Below are positions 11,784 through 38,109 of a DNA stretch of 64,000 nt, piece by piece. The notes under the pieces are model-generated. The model searched no databases, was not told the origin of the DNA, and worked only from the letters and a program-made list of their open reading frames with translations. Position 1 is the stretch's first letter. Every line of letters begins with the position of its first letter. Source of the DNA: Anas platyrhynchos (Eukaryota > Chordata > Aves > Anseriformes > Anatidae); contig NC_092590.1 of NCBI RefSeq assembly GCF_047663525.1, positions 15,366,001-15,430,000 of the forward strand. Reading direction: 5' to 3'. Position numbers and translations under genes: made by a program.

Positions 11784-14009
11784 CTTTATTAAGGAACTTG
11801 CAGCTTCTATCTACTACTTATTAATTAATAGCTACCAGAGATGTTTTTAACTGACGGCAGCAGCAATGCAAGCATCACTGCATCTTTAAGCCATCAGGAC
11901 AGAATGATGTGGGGAGCTAGGATATACCTGCCAAGTGCATGCATGTGCAGTCCTGACTGCAGAAAGGGACCGTGGCTCCAGAAATAAGGTCTTTTTTCCC
12001 CTTTAATTATGTTGTATTCATTTATCTCCCCGCTTGAATTAAAGCTAGGCACGAAGTCAGAGATGCAGACTATGTTCAAACGTAATGCTGGGCCTGTGTG
12101 AGAAGTACAACTTGATGGAAGTTGCAGATCTGAATTTCAGGTTTAATGCTGGTGACAGTTCCTCTTGCGTTCCCAGAGGATGTGTGGTTCTGATGATTTG
12201 GGGAATTCGTAGCAGATTTATAAAAAATGAGGTCACCTGTCTTCAGGGATACTGGAAACGTCTTGAGAGCTGTGGAGCCCGATGTATCCTGCAGCTCTGA
12301 TGCTAACCTGTCTTCCAAGGCCTGGCCATGCTGACCTGGTACTAACGTGGGACTCTTCTTCTTTGCCATGGGAACCAAGGCAAGTGATGCTTGATTAAAT
12401 TGTGGGGATAGCTTTATACGCAGTTACTGCAGCTTTGAACAATTTGGGGTGCTCCACAAAGCACAGGAGGTGAGTGTTCATGTTTGCTGATTGATCGTTT
12501 TCTTGTATGCAACTTCTCTCATTCCCCCAAGGGTGATGGTCTTAGTCTGTCAGTGAAAATTTGGGTTTCAGGTAACGCTGAAGCACCAAAGAGCAGGGGG
12601 CACTGCTGCTACAGGACATGGCCTTGGAGGGTGCCGGATGGAGGAGCTGGGACCAGGTAAGGGGCACGTTTTGGCTTGCAACTCTTAAGGTCTTGTAGGT
12701 AATGTGTATAGTTTACCATAAGGGGGGTGTGTAAGGACAGGGAGCAGGCATGGTACCCAATCCTAATTACGAGCTGCAAGAGAGGTGGCCTGAGAGTGTG
12801 ACACAGAGATGGAGGGGTACTTCTGTGCCTCTCTGCCTGTGCTGTGTGAGTTAATTATTTCAGACAGGATCAATAGAGGAGGCCCTGCCCTTTACATGAC
12901 CAGCTCATGCTGTTTCCCCTCCAGAAAGAGTCAAAATCAGGTGAAATCTCAGAAAGTAGGTTGCCAATGTGAGAAACAATTTTCCCTTATACCTATAGCC
13001 AGGTCATCCTTCACCCAGCTTCTTGCACTAGGCTGAAAACTTGCTGCTTGCTGCTAATTTGTGCACACAAGTGCAAGGCTGTGTGGTACCAAGGCAGCGT
13101 GTGAACGCGATGAAATACAAAGCTCACGATTTTGGCTTGGTATTTTTTTGTTTCTTTGTGTTGGTTTCATATGTAAGTAGTTAGCACTTGCAGCACGGAT
13201 CTGCAACACAGCACACGCTCCTGTCTAACACACGTGCAGCGCAGCACGTCTGCCTGCCCCCAATCCAGCCTTGCTCTTTGCACTGTTTTTTCAGCATGCC
13301 TGAGCCCTGCAGTCATGGAGCAAAACTGAAAAGAGGGCTGAGCTGGAGAACCTGTTTTTTATAAAGAGCTTACACTTTTTTCCTCCCCTTTCTGTGCTAT
13401 TCTTTCCAAAAAGCATTTCAAGCCCTGCTCAGAGCTGTCCAGAGTAACCCTGGTGGTTTGAGGTTCCCGTCTCCCCTGTTCCCCTTTCTTGATTTAGGGC
13501 TGCACGGTGAGGCTCAGTTGGGAACGTGAGGCACAGACTAATTAAAATTTCTGGCCACAGCCACACCGAGGCACCCAGTCTCTGAAATGTGGTGTTCCCA
13601 CCATCTCGTTATCCTTGAGCAGCTGGTGAAGAGCACTCTGGTGTTTCGGGCTGCTGTGAGCCCACCTTCACAGGCACAGCTCTGCCACCAGGGGGATGGA
13701 GAGGGCAAGTCAGTGCCCACAGGGTACCTTGGTCTCTGTCCTGGGCGCTGCTGGACAAGCACCAGCAGTTTGGCTACGAGGTCTGTGAAATCAGCTGCTG
13801 GTGAAGAGAGTTTACAGGTAGTTTCACGTGATTAGTGACTTGTAAATAAAAAATCGGGAAGCAGATGCTTGAAACTTCTGGGCCATTGGGCTCCCAGCCC
13901 AGTGCACCTTTTCCACGTTAAGGGCTATTTTGGGGGCATTAATAGTGAGCAAAATCCTCAAGGTGATATTTGCAGGGCATTTTGTTCTTCTCCTGCCATG
14001 AAAAGCAGC

Positions 14010-14012
<3 letters not shown>

Positions 14013-14052
<40 letters not shown>
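14013..14052. repeat. Uninterrupted 40-base poly(T) run
   Basis: Forty consecutive T bases, the longest single-base run in the window. Other runs of at least about 19 T lie at 8200, 10451, 24135, 32726 and 35591. No retroposed gene body is recognisable beside it, so it is better treated as a simple repeat than as the tail of a pseudogene. Confidence 0.95.
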
Positions 14053-15113
14053 CCCCTGGGTTGGAGGTACCTGGCTGTGGTACATGGCTGCTTTATTTCT
14101 ATTTATTTATTTATTTCAGCAATCCAGAGAACTGAGTTGTCCTGCTGATAATGCACTTTGAAGATTTCCTCGCCTTTCTGGAGTATTTCTAAGTGATTGC
14201 ACCCAGCTCCGTGAAGGTGAGACCCTCCCAGAAGGTTCAGCCTTCCCAGCCCTGTCCTTACACCTCCTTTTTGCACAGAGACTCCAGCTCCATTTGCTTT
14301 TGGCTCCCATGGTAAGATTAAATTAGCTGTTGTTGTCCACAGACACGTTAAAAATCGTCTTGCCTTTCAGGCTGTCTGGCACTGGTGTAAAACAGACACG
14401 AGCTATCCCTTTGAGAAGCGTTCCTGAGTAGATCCTCAGCTTCAGTGTAATCCAGCCCTCCGAGCTCCTTAAAGGTATTTCTAAAGGTATTTCTGTGCTT
14501 TCATCAAAGCACTAATTGCTTCCACATTAAACTTGCACACTGAGGTTTAACATTTGCCAGGAGCACACAGTTTTTGTTCCCAGCTGGGGCTGTGGCTAGC
14601 TGTCTGCTGCTCTCATGGTCCGTGGAGTCGATAGGTGAGCAGGGGCTCTGCCAAAGCACAGAACACCCCCACGACTTCCAGCCCTCGTGCTGCCCCACGT
14701 GCACGTCTCAGGAAGCACCAAATGACCCTACACATCCTCATGTTGGCAGCAAGATTTTTCTCTTAGATGCAGCCCTAGCACCTGCTACACCAAACACAGC
14801 TCACCTGCGTTTCTTCATGTCTAGCTTCAGGGCTGAGGACCTGTGCTGTAGCAGAGAAAGGTCTTCCAGTTTACTCTTTCTGCATTTGGTGTTCGTCTTC
14901 TGTCTCGTGTCTTTCCCAGGCTTACAGCAGCAGAGGAAGGTTACAGGAGGTGCCTGCTTTGTATTTGTCGAGCTGGTTTTAACAGACCACAGCCAGACCC
15001 TTCTCCTGACCTCCAGTTCAGCTGGAGGACCTCGGCTGATAACCCAACAAAATGAAGAGTTGCTGCCAGGTGAGGCATTTTCCTGTTTTTGCTCATGCTA
15101 TTATCAGAAAAAG

Positions 15114-15420
15114 TGTGGCCAGCAGGGCCAGGGAAGTGATTGCCCCCTCTGTACTTGGTGTGGGTGAAACCGTACCTTGTGTTTGGTTCTGGGCCCCTCA
15201 CTACGAGGATACTGAGGTCAGAGCATTAATTCAGAGAAGGGCAACAAAGCTGGTGAAGGAGCTAGTGAAAAAGACAAAGGGGGGCACAGAATCACATAAA
15301 TAGTTGAAGAGGGTGCAAAGAGGACAGAGCCAGGTTCTTTTCAGTCATGCCCAGTGACTGGATGAGAAGCAACAGGCACAAACAAACAATTTCCCCCTGG
15401 AGAACTGGAGGCAGACCACA
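15114..15420 (+). mobile_element. CR1 LINE fragment, degraded, plus orientation
   Basis: The stretch from TGTGGCCAGCAGGGCCAGGG through CCCCTCACTACGAGGATACTGA to AGGGCAACAAAGCTGGTGAAGG follows the avian CR1 ORF2 3' region (the WAPHY...RRATKLV motif is readable: FWAPHYEDTEVRALIQRRATKLVKEL). Frames are broken and both ends are diffuse. It lies just beyond the NOA1 3' end, in the orientation opposite to NOA1. Confidence 0.85.
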
Positions 15421-15858
15421 GGTCAGAGCACCTGTCTGTGGTGACAAACAGGCTGCAGGAAGGCGTGCAAGTTCATCATCACTGGTGAGGATCAGGCTGG
15501 ACTAACAGGACAGCAGGAGACATGGCCCACTCAGCCAGAGGGGAGCAGGATGAGTCTGCTGGAGCTACGTTCACCTCAGCATTGTGTCTGCCTGCAGTCT
15601 GTGTGGCCAGACACAAGTATGTCAGCTCTGCATGCATGTGTCTATTGTAAACACATCTTCAGCCGCTCCAGTGGTTGAACCTGGCAGGACTTCACTGCAG
15701 CAGTCTCATCTCTCTTGGGCTGTCAGCTGTGGCACGATACATTTTCCTCTAACACAAACCATCTTGCTTGTGCTTTTGTGTAGTTAGCAGGACGCATGCC
15801 CATACCAGAGTGCTTTGCCAGCACTTTCCAAAGGAGACAAAGAAGTCTCTAAAAGGTT

Positions 15859-15864
15859 TTTATT
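15859..15864 (-). terminator. NOA1: Probable NOA1 poly(A) signal (AATAAA on the minus strand)
   Basis: The plus-strand tttatt reads AATAAA in the NOA1 sense, 516 bases after the NOA1 stop codon. The interval 15865-16379 has no other exon and is taken as the NOA1 3' UTR. Cleavage would fall near 15840. Confidence 0.6.
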
Positions 15865-16379
15865 ATACACCCTCAGTTTCAGAAATCTTTATACAAGCTA
15901 CAGAACCAAATCCAAGCTGTGAGTTGTGAAAGTTTTTGTCAGGCACCTGCGCAGACCTGCTTTTTGTTAATTCTTTCTTCCTGTGCCCAGAAGTAGGGCA
16001 TTGCACTCCCCAGTCTGCCCCAGATGGTGAAGGACTGAGAGGGCCTGATTTTTGGTCAGTAATATTGAATTACTGTCAGTCCCTGAGCGTATCATACCCA
16101 CACCAGAGCACTCCCTGCTCCTCTCCACACCCTCATCTTTGAAAGCAACATAAAGTCCATGAGAACCAGGTAATAGTTTCTGACCTGCAAGAAAAGACCT
16201 ACTCTTTGAGCAGCAAAGTCAGCCCAGGGCTGGCAGCTGAGTTCCATCCTGTATTTCAAGAGGGAACAAGGGAAGGAGCTGCTTCCTTATACTCACAGGT
16301 CAGTCAGTTGAATATCAACAGGCAACAAGGTTCTCCAAAGGCTGTTCTGTCTTCTCTCTTGCTCAGATGATGAGAAGTG

Positions 16380-19300
16380 CTAGCTGTTCTTCATGGTTTT
16401 CAGATTTTCTACCAGGGCAGGTGGCTTTTTAGTCCTGTAGGCAGCAGTACCTGCAATCCGGGCCCCTCTGATGCTGCTGATACACGGTAGAAGTGGAGGC
16501 TCCCGCACCACCAGTTCGGTGCCCTTGGGAGTGTAGGCTCGGAGCAGCAGTTCCTCTTCCTTGTGAGCTGTCACTGCCACCCAGCCTGCAGAGCCAAGAA
16601 AAGTAAGTGCAGCTAGTGAGAAGAGTCACCTGTATCAGAACACAGGCTCAGCACTCCTGTATCAGCTACCCAGGTGGAATTTCTTTGAGAAACTAAGCTC
16701 AAAGGTAATACCAGAGCTTTTCCAGTAGAAGGCAGCATCTAAAGCCACATCCCACTCTTCCCAGATATATCTCTTTTCTGCTCAACTTGGAGGAATGGTG
16801 GAGACTATCAAAAACTTTCTGATCTGTGGCCCCTTCCCTCTCACCAGGACAGCAGAGAGGGTCACATCCATTCCTGGTGCTGCAGTACCTCTGTAGCAGC
16901 CAGAGCATCAATGCAGTCATCCTGCACAAGCGTGGCTGTCAGTCCCCATTCCTGTAGGTTGCTGAGCCTCAGCTGTAGTCACAGCTGTCCTGATTTTGTG
17001 TTAGTGACAGTCCTGCCCGTAGCAGAAACCAGGGCTCGAGCCCTTGCTAGGCTACTTCCCAATAATGTTTCAGGGACAGAGACCCTGTACAGCAAACTAA
17101 TAAGGAAATGTTAAATTACCTGCAGAGGAAAGCTTGATGTCTGCAACTGCCTCAGTGGTACCAACTCCTTTCAGTGTAATGTCCTGGGGGACGAGTGGGG
17201 GAAACTCTTTCATTCGCTCTTTCCCACCCATGGGAACCTAAAAACAAGAGAAGATTTCACAGCTAAGAGATGCTTCAGTACTGCTACCTTGAACTGGCAA
17301 GCAATGCACAAGTGGGAATAAGGATATTAGCCCTTTGTTATCCAAAAGCTGACTTGAATATCCCTATATGAGCTACTTCACATTTGCAAAGAGCAGAGCT
17401 TCACCTGCCCATCTGCAACTGAAAGCCCAGGACAGCAGCTCCTTCTCTCACCTTCAGTAACTCTTCACCAGCATGCTTCTCATAGATAGCATCTGCATTA
17501 CTCAGGGTGGAGATGTGGACTGGCAACAGGTTAGAAGCCACAACAGAAAACCAGGCAGGTTTTTCTCCCTGAAATAAAATGAAGAGGACGTCACTTATAA
17601 CAGAAAAGCATCTTCAGGCTGCTCTCTTGCTCCATTTCCTTTCTGCGTGTTGAAAACCTTGCTTCCTCGGATAAATTCTTCAGAGTTATTAACACCTTTG
17701 TCATCTCAAAGGCACCTCAGACAGGGGCTGGGAAAGCTGCCTGAGCAGCCTTTTATTGGTTGGTATAACATGAGATGAAGGAGCTGCTCTTAAAAATCCT
17801 ATTTTTTCCCCCTACCTGCAAGTAGTCGACACGTCCCAAAGCTGCTAAAAACAAGACCATTCCTGGCTTGAGAATGTAGGTCCGTGGAATTACGGCTTTT
17901 GCTGGCATAACCAGCTTTACTTCTTTATCTGTCAGGAGGTTCAAAACCTGTAAAATAGATTACATAGCCATGAGACACTGAAGGTGTCCCAACAGTGGCA
18001 ACAGGTTAATATTGGTAGAGGAAAAAGATCAAGTAGGGCAGCGTGAAGAATGCCTAACACAGGAAACAGGAGAAATGCTGCTAGCTCTGTCCCAGATGTG
18101 CCAGTCATGCAAATACAAGTCTGTAGCAGTCTGGCCACAAGGATTAATTTCGTTTAAGCATTAAAAGACCAAACTAACAAGGGCTGTGGTGCAGCCAGAA
18201 CACTTAATGTTCTTCCTATGGTCACACACAGACAATCGTTAGTTTGAAAGCCAAGGCAGCTTTTAACACCAATTGTGAAAAACAAAAACCTCCGTCCTAC
18301 TAGCTACAGGCTTTCTGATGTATTTGGCAACGCTTCAATGACAATTTATGTTATCAGTAGCCTTTGCTATGCTTTCCAGAAATTTGGCTTTGGAAGGAGG
18401 CGTGAGGAAGCAGCTAAAAACAAACCTCCGAGGAATATGGACAAAAACATAATTCAATCATATGCTAACGGCCCCTTCCCCATTTCTGCCTCCTTCCAAA
18501 TAGAAATCAGACAAACGAACCTGTCTGTAACTGGAAGCTTCCCCTGCCAAAATGTCACACAGACCATCTTGGTTGTCCTCCAGCCAGAGGACAGGAGCCC
18601 TGTCTTTACAGCAGACGCTAACTCGCTATCACAGAGTTCAGTGCCACAGTAAAGCAGGTTATGATCTCACAAACTTCTACTAGAAAACCAGTAGTAGTGT
18701 TAAAGACCTTAAAACGCTTAATTTGTAAACACTTATAGCCTACAGTAGCTTGGCTAATCTTATCTGTCAACCAAATCAGAATCGGTATGTCCCTGGACTC
18801 CAATTATCTGGGCTGCAGAGCCTAATAGGATTAAGTGTTTGGTGCACTGTCCAACATTAGCTTCTCTGACTAGGATTGTGGGCTGTAAAGACCAGCTCGC
18901 CACTGTAGCAGGCATGATTGCTTAGGGGTCTGAAAAGTCATCAAAGCATGCCCTCTTAAAGGTTGATTGTTCCCTAGTGATTTATTGACAGAACACAAAA
19001 AGCGCTCCATACCGCACTCTAATTATATGTGTGAGGCTAGGAAATGTCACGGGAAATTAAATCCAATTTACAGTTTGATGGTTTTATGATCTTGGGAGAC
19101 ATACCTTCTTAATAAGGTCTTACAGCTGGAGAAATTTATGAGGTTAAGATCTGTGGGCTTGAGCTAAGACCTTGCCTTCTCAAGGGGAGGGACTTTTTTT
19201 CTTTAAATATTTTCAATGGAAAACAAAGTACTCAAAAATGTAATACGGCAATGCAGTGTGAAATATCAGGCAGTTTTTCTTGCACTTTGTTCTCTTCCGA

Positions 19301-22300
19301 ACTTTCCTATCTCCCTGTACTTTTTAACATTCCCAAAAAGGTGACCTGCAGCTCTGTACAGATACCAAAGCAATGGAAAAACAAAATACAACTTTTTTGT
19401 ACGTATACGCTGTATCAGCACTGGCTTCAGTGCCACTGCTCTATTGAAACATTGAGGAGGGCCTCACATATTGGAGCTATAAACAGGGACACTGCAGATC
19501 CTGCTGGCATCGGGAGAATGTTTCAGGTCTTTCTCAAAGATTTAGTTTGATCACATAACGCTGATAGCCTTCCTAAGGTTCACTTTTTTCAATAGGCTTG
19601 CTAAAAAGTGCAAGCTTCCCTGAGCAACGCTGGTATAAACTTGCTTTAACAGTGCCATTTACTTCCCTTCATCAGGAACGTTGCTGACACAGTCATGCAG
19701 TTCCTACAGATGACAGCAGGCACCATTCAGAAACACAACAGTAACATGATAGATGCTCCCCAGGTAAAGAACAAACCGCATTTTAACAGTCATCCAAAAC
19801 AACTCCTGACTCCAAACTCCAGGACTGCATCAGAAACTCTCCCACGTGTGTAACAGAGGCAGAGCAGTCCTCCCAAACTGTGACCTCCTCAAACACAGAA
19901 CCAGAGAGTACCTACACAGTTTTCCTTTACAATCCCTGGAGTGTCAAAACACCAGCGAGCATCCTTCACTTCATTGTACGTGAACTCTTCTTTTTCCTTA
20001 GGCTTCTTATGTGAATGGCTGGGATCTTCATCGATGCTGTATGAGAGCATGTCAGGGTCAAACTCAATCAGAGGGCTAGACTTCTGACGTTGAAATGTTC
20101 TTCCAACTCTTCCTGGATTAAAATGAAAGGGTTTCATTTCACTTCCTGGCAATTAATTTATTAATTGCATTTCCTTCAGTTGGAAATCTGCCCTTTCTCT
20201 TGCTTATCAGCAGTAATATAAAAGTGATAAAGATGTTACGTGGCTAGAAATGTGCATGTTCAAAAGCCAAAAGGCTAATAAATCCCTTAATATATAATTC
20301 TTTACTAGCAGACCTCAAGCCCCAAAACATTAGCAGATCACAGATACTCCAATGTTTCCTTTACCAGTAAATCAGGTTGATTTCTCTTTTTTGTGTCTTT
20401 GATTCGCACAGAATTATTCATGTCAGAGCTAGTTTCTGGCAACCCTCCTTTTCAGGATATATACCACGTTGATACACAATCCCTACGGCCTGCAACCTAA
20501 CATGATAATTAAAAATTGAATTTGTCATCTTCCTCTGGGAATGAAAGGCACAGGCTAGAATGCAATATTTTTGTAAAGTGCCAAGCTACCCAAACCAGGT
20601 CGGCAAGTGCTCTGTTGATGGGAGGTGCATTGCACAGAAGAAACCTCTGCCATAGCTACAACAGCTACCACAATTTTGAAAGAAATACTACTGATGCTAC
20701 CAAGGGAAGAGCTGGAGACTTTGCATCCATTCCTCAGGAAACAGTATCTGCTCAAAATAACTTGGATACAATTTATTTATTTATTTACTTTACTACAGAT
20801 ACAATGTTCCTCCCACAACTAAATGAAAACAAGTTATTTCCCTGTGGGAAGAAACTACTTTCCCAAACCAGCTGCATCCTGCAGCAAATTGAGGGGTTAA
20901 AAGCCCCCTGTGTGACTGTTTTCATCAGGACAGAAGGGCTATACCTTTACTTGGACAATACTCACCCACTAAGTAGCCTTGCTTTTTAAGGCGATTAAGG
21001 TGCCGTTTTTCCTCACTGCTTAGCTGATCTTCTGTTTTCAATGCCTCGTCTTTCAGCCTCTCCTGCCTTCGGAATATCCTGTCACACGTAGGATTAATAA
21101 TTGGAAATTTCAATAGGTTCAGTGTTGTTCCTGGGGAAAAAAAAAGGCACATCTGGACCCATGACTATCTGTCACATTTAAGCTCTGAGGAACAAGAATA
21201 AAAAACTACTTTTACAACTTTTGCGTGAAACCCAGTTAACACAAAGTTGAAGGTACAGCTAAGCATCAGCAGGTGCTCCCGTAAAGTACCAGCCTCCCCA
21301 GACAGGTGGCTGAAACGAGGTATCCACCTGCTTGATAGTGCTGTCCAGTGACAGGACCCGAGGGCATGGGGTCAGGCTGTGACAGGGGAGGGCCAGGCTG
21401 GACAGCAGGAAGAGGTTCTTCACTGAGAGGGCTGTCGCGCACTGCAACAGGCTCCCCAGGGACGCAGTCACAGCACCGAGCCTGTGGGAGTTTAAGGAGC
21501 GTTGGGACTGTGCTCTTAGTCATAGGTCTGAATTTTGGGTAGACCTGTGTGGAGCCAGGGGTTGGACTCCATGATCCTTGTGGGTCCCTTCCAACTCGGG
21601 ATATTCTGCGATTCTGTTGAGATCTGTTTTCCTGTTGAAAGGGGTCTCAGCAATCCACAATTACCCTCAGGTGCACTCTCAGAAATGAAAATAATGCTAA
21701 CGTTGGCATGATCATGGGTCATCCAAGACACAACAGCTACCCAGTAGATTTTTGGACGGTCAATTAGACACCTGAGCACCAAAGCGCAGTCCTAGGGCCA
21801 ATTTGTGTGAAATTAAGGGATCGGAAGTTGGCCAACAGCACAATTTGGGTTGAGAAAACAATGCTGCTGGTTGACTTTTGTCAGGGCCAAACACGTGGAG
21901 GCCCAGGCCGGCTTGCAGAACAAGGCCTGTCTGGCAGCAGGACTACAACCAGACGTGGACATGCTGTCCATGGGGGACAGCAGCAACCCCTCACCTGGCC
22001 AGGGCGACACGGTGGCCCTGTCGACGACGTCGGGGGCGCGGGACTTGCAGTAGTCGGAGCGCAGCAGGGCGTTGAAGAGCGTCGACTTGCCCGAGTTGGT
22101 GGCTCCCAGCAGGTAGACGTCCCCGGCGCACTTCCAGGAGCGCTGCAGCCGGCTGACCAGCCCCTCGAGGCCGAAGCCTGTCTTGGCGCTCACCAGACGG
22201 ACGTCCACCAGCGCATCTCTCCGCAGCCCGGCTTGGGCACAGGCAGCCTCCAGCCGCTGCCTCAGCCGCCCCAGGTGTCCGGGGGAGTCCGCGGGCAGCA

Positions 22301-22928
22301 GGTCCACCTTGGTGCCCACCACCAGCACCCCGGCTGCAGGGACCTGGGGGCTCAGCAGCTCCGGCAGCTGTGGCAGCAGCGGGTCGGGCAGCTCCAGCAC
22401 GTCCAGGAGGTAGAGGAGCAGCGGCCCCCGGCCGTGCCGTGCCGGGCGTTGCAAGGCAGCGCTCACAACCCGGCGGTGCTGCTCGGGGGGCAGCTGCAGC
22501 CGCAGCGCCCGGCCGTGGTGGGCCAGCAGCCAGCAGCGCTGGCACACGGCTCCCCGCAGCCCCGCTGGGCTCTCCTCCAGCCTGTGGTACTTGTCTGCGG
22601 GCACGAAGCCCGGCTGCGCTCCGTCCCGGCACTGCAGCTCAGCCCCGCAGCCCGAGCAGCTCACCCCGCTGGGCGGCACCGAGGGCTCGGGGCGCCCCGG
22701 GGGAGCCGCCACGACCCTCGCCCGCCGCTCCCTGCTCGCTGCCGGCCCTCGAGGGTGCTCCTCCGCCTTCAGCTCGCCCCTGGCTGCCTCCAGCTCCGGC
22801 TGCGGCTCGTACTCGAGGAAGACGAATTGCTCCTCCTCGCCCCTCACCGCCGCCCAGCGCCGCGGTGCCCCCCAGCAGGGCCGGGCTCGGGCCAGGCGGG
22901 CCAGCAGCGCCCAGCACGGGCGGTGCAT
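16380..22928 (-). CDS. NOA1: NOA1 (C4orf14), mitochondrial circularly permuted GTPase
   Basis: YqeH-family GTPase of the mitochondrial matrix, needed for mitochondrial ribosome function and respiration. Exons in sense order: 22928-21995, 21130-20966, 20112-19916, 17947-17816, 17568-17452, 17237-17120, 16585-16380. The total is 1869 nt, giving 622 aa with all phases consistent. Visible features: an Arg-rich N-terminus ([17 protein letters not shown]) typical of a mitochondrial presequence; a CxxC...CxxC zinc module (about residues 91-132); and GTPase motifs in permuted order, G4 TKVD (206-209), G5 SAK (247-249), G1 GATNSGKS (275-282), G3 DTPG (423-426). The family C-terminus includes MGGKERM and AYRTKKPP. 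It is shorter than the human protein (698 aa as I recall), mainly in the N-terminal part. Exon 3 is ended at TGT|GTAGGT (19916), which joins ENC to VLNLL as in the family. The start was chosen at 22926-22928, although the frame stays open upstream. Confidence 0.96.
21335..21617 (+). mobile_element. CR1 LINE 3' end, plus orientation, in NOA1 intron 1
   Basis: Ends in the classic CR1 3' sequence (GTTGGACTCCATGATCCTTG, then GGTCCCTTCCAACTCGGGAT and ATTCTGCGATTCTGT). Upstream parts read as CR1 but are decayed (GGACAGCAGGAAGAGGTTCT, then TTCACTGAGAGGG). It is antisense to NOA1 transcription, between coding exons 1 and 2, and is 5'-truncated as usual. Confidence 0.93.
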
Positions 22929-23130
22929 GGCGGCGGCGGGGCAGGGCGAGCAGGGGAAGGGAAAGAAGAGGAAGGGGAAGGGCTGAGCGGCCGCGCCTGC
23001 GTCTCCCAGCCCAGGGGCCGGCCCCTTCGCCGTCACAGCGAGCGCAGGCGCCGCCGTTCCCCTCCCGTCCCCGCTCCTCCAGCAGCCGCCGAGCTCCCTG
23101 TGCCCGCCCGGGCACCCCCCAGCCGCCGCC
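22929..23130. promoter_or_regulatory. Divergent CpG-rich NOA1/POLR2B promoter
   Basis: Only 202 bases separate the chosen NOA1 start codon (minus) from the POLR2B start codon (plus). The gap is very GC- and CpG-rich with no TATA box. Two opposed near-matches to the NRF1 motif are visible (gcgcctgcg near 22995 and gcgcaggcgc near 23043), each one base off consensus by eye. NRF1 would suit a mitochondrial gene, but this is inference. The POLR2B start has a strong Kozak context (GCCGCCGCCATGT). Confidence 0.85.
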
Positions 23131-37782
<14,652 letters not shown>

Positions 37783-37955
37783 CCTTTAAAATGGTTTGTT
37801 ATTTTTTTCCAAAAATGTGAGACTGAAATGTTTAGGTTTCATTTCATTTGGTTTTAGGTTGCATTTAAAATAGTTTTACTCATCTGCTACGTGCTGTTCA
37901 AAAAATATGTTTATTTCCTGTAAATAGAATTAAACTTTGTAATCAAACTCGTGAA
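37783..37955 (+). other. POLR2B: POLR2B 3' untranslated region
   Basis: A short AT-rich 3' UTR with a UGUAAAUA element at 37919-37926. That element matches both the Pumilio consensus and a CFIm-type UGUA upstream of the poly(A) signal. If the alternative signal at 38010 is used, the UTR extends to about 38035. Confidence 0.75.
37929..37934 (+). terminator. POLR2B: POLR2B poly(A) signal ATTAAA
   Basis: The common variant hexamer lies 147 bases after the stop, followed by a T-containing stretch. An alternative AATAAA is at 38010-38015. Choosing between them needs transcript 3' ends. Confidence 0.65.
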
Positions 37956-37959
37956 TCTC

Positions 37960-37965
37960 TTTATT
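37960..37965 (-). terminator. IGFBP7: IGFBP7 poly(A) signal (AATAAA on the minus strand)
   Basis: Plus-strand tttatt reads AATAAA in the IGFBP7 sense, 145 bases after its stop codon. The interval 37966-38109 is taken as most of the IGFBP7 3' UTR. It faces the POLR2B signal with 25 bases between the two hexamers. Confidence 0.7.
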
Positions 37966-38109
37966 TGTATATCTGCAAAAGTAGTGTGCAAGCAAATTGG
38001 TAATCAAAGAATAAAGGAAGTAAGAGAATGATTAGTGAGCTAGAAAAAGCCAGAAGTTGCGGCTTCCAAAATACTGACTTAAAACTGTGCATAAGTGGAA
38101 GTCCTCACA

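Larger units (their letters stand above)
8125..11800 (+). other. REST: REST 3' untranslated region
   Basis: AT-rich, non-coding sequence follows the REST stop with no acceptor-linked ORF, up to a consensus AATAAA at 11778-11783. The inferred length of about 3.7 kb suits REST, which has a long 3' UTR in mammals. It contains a 24-T run at 8200-8223, a 27-T run at 10451-10477, and several earlier AATAAA hexamers (for example 10222-10227), so shorter transcripts are possible. The precise end is inferred. Confidence 0.72.
11801..15840. other. Intergenic spacer between convergent REST and NOA1
   Basis: About 4 kb between the inferred REST and NOA1 transcript ends. I find no conserved coding exon, tRNA or other RNA gene. 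It contains a 40-T run near 14013, a short TTTA tract near 14100, and a degraded CR1 copy from about 15114. The open frame at 14574-15167 runs into the CR1 copy and resembles no family I know. Confidence 0.6.

Noticed and set aside
14574-15167. 197-codon plus-strand frame between REST and NOA1
   Set aside because: No domain, and its 3' part lies in a degraded CR1 copy. No splice or promoter context supports it.
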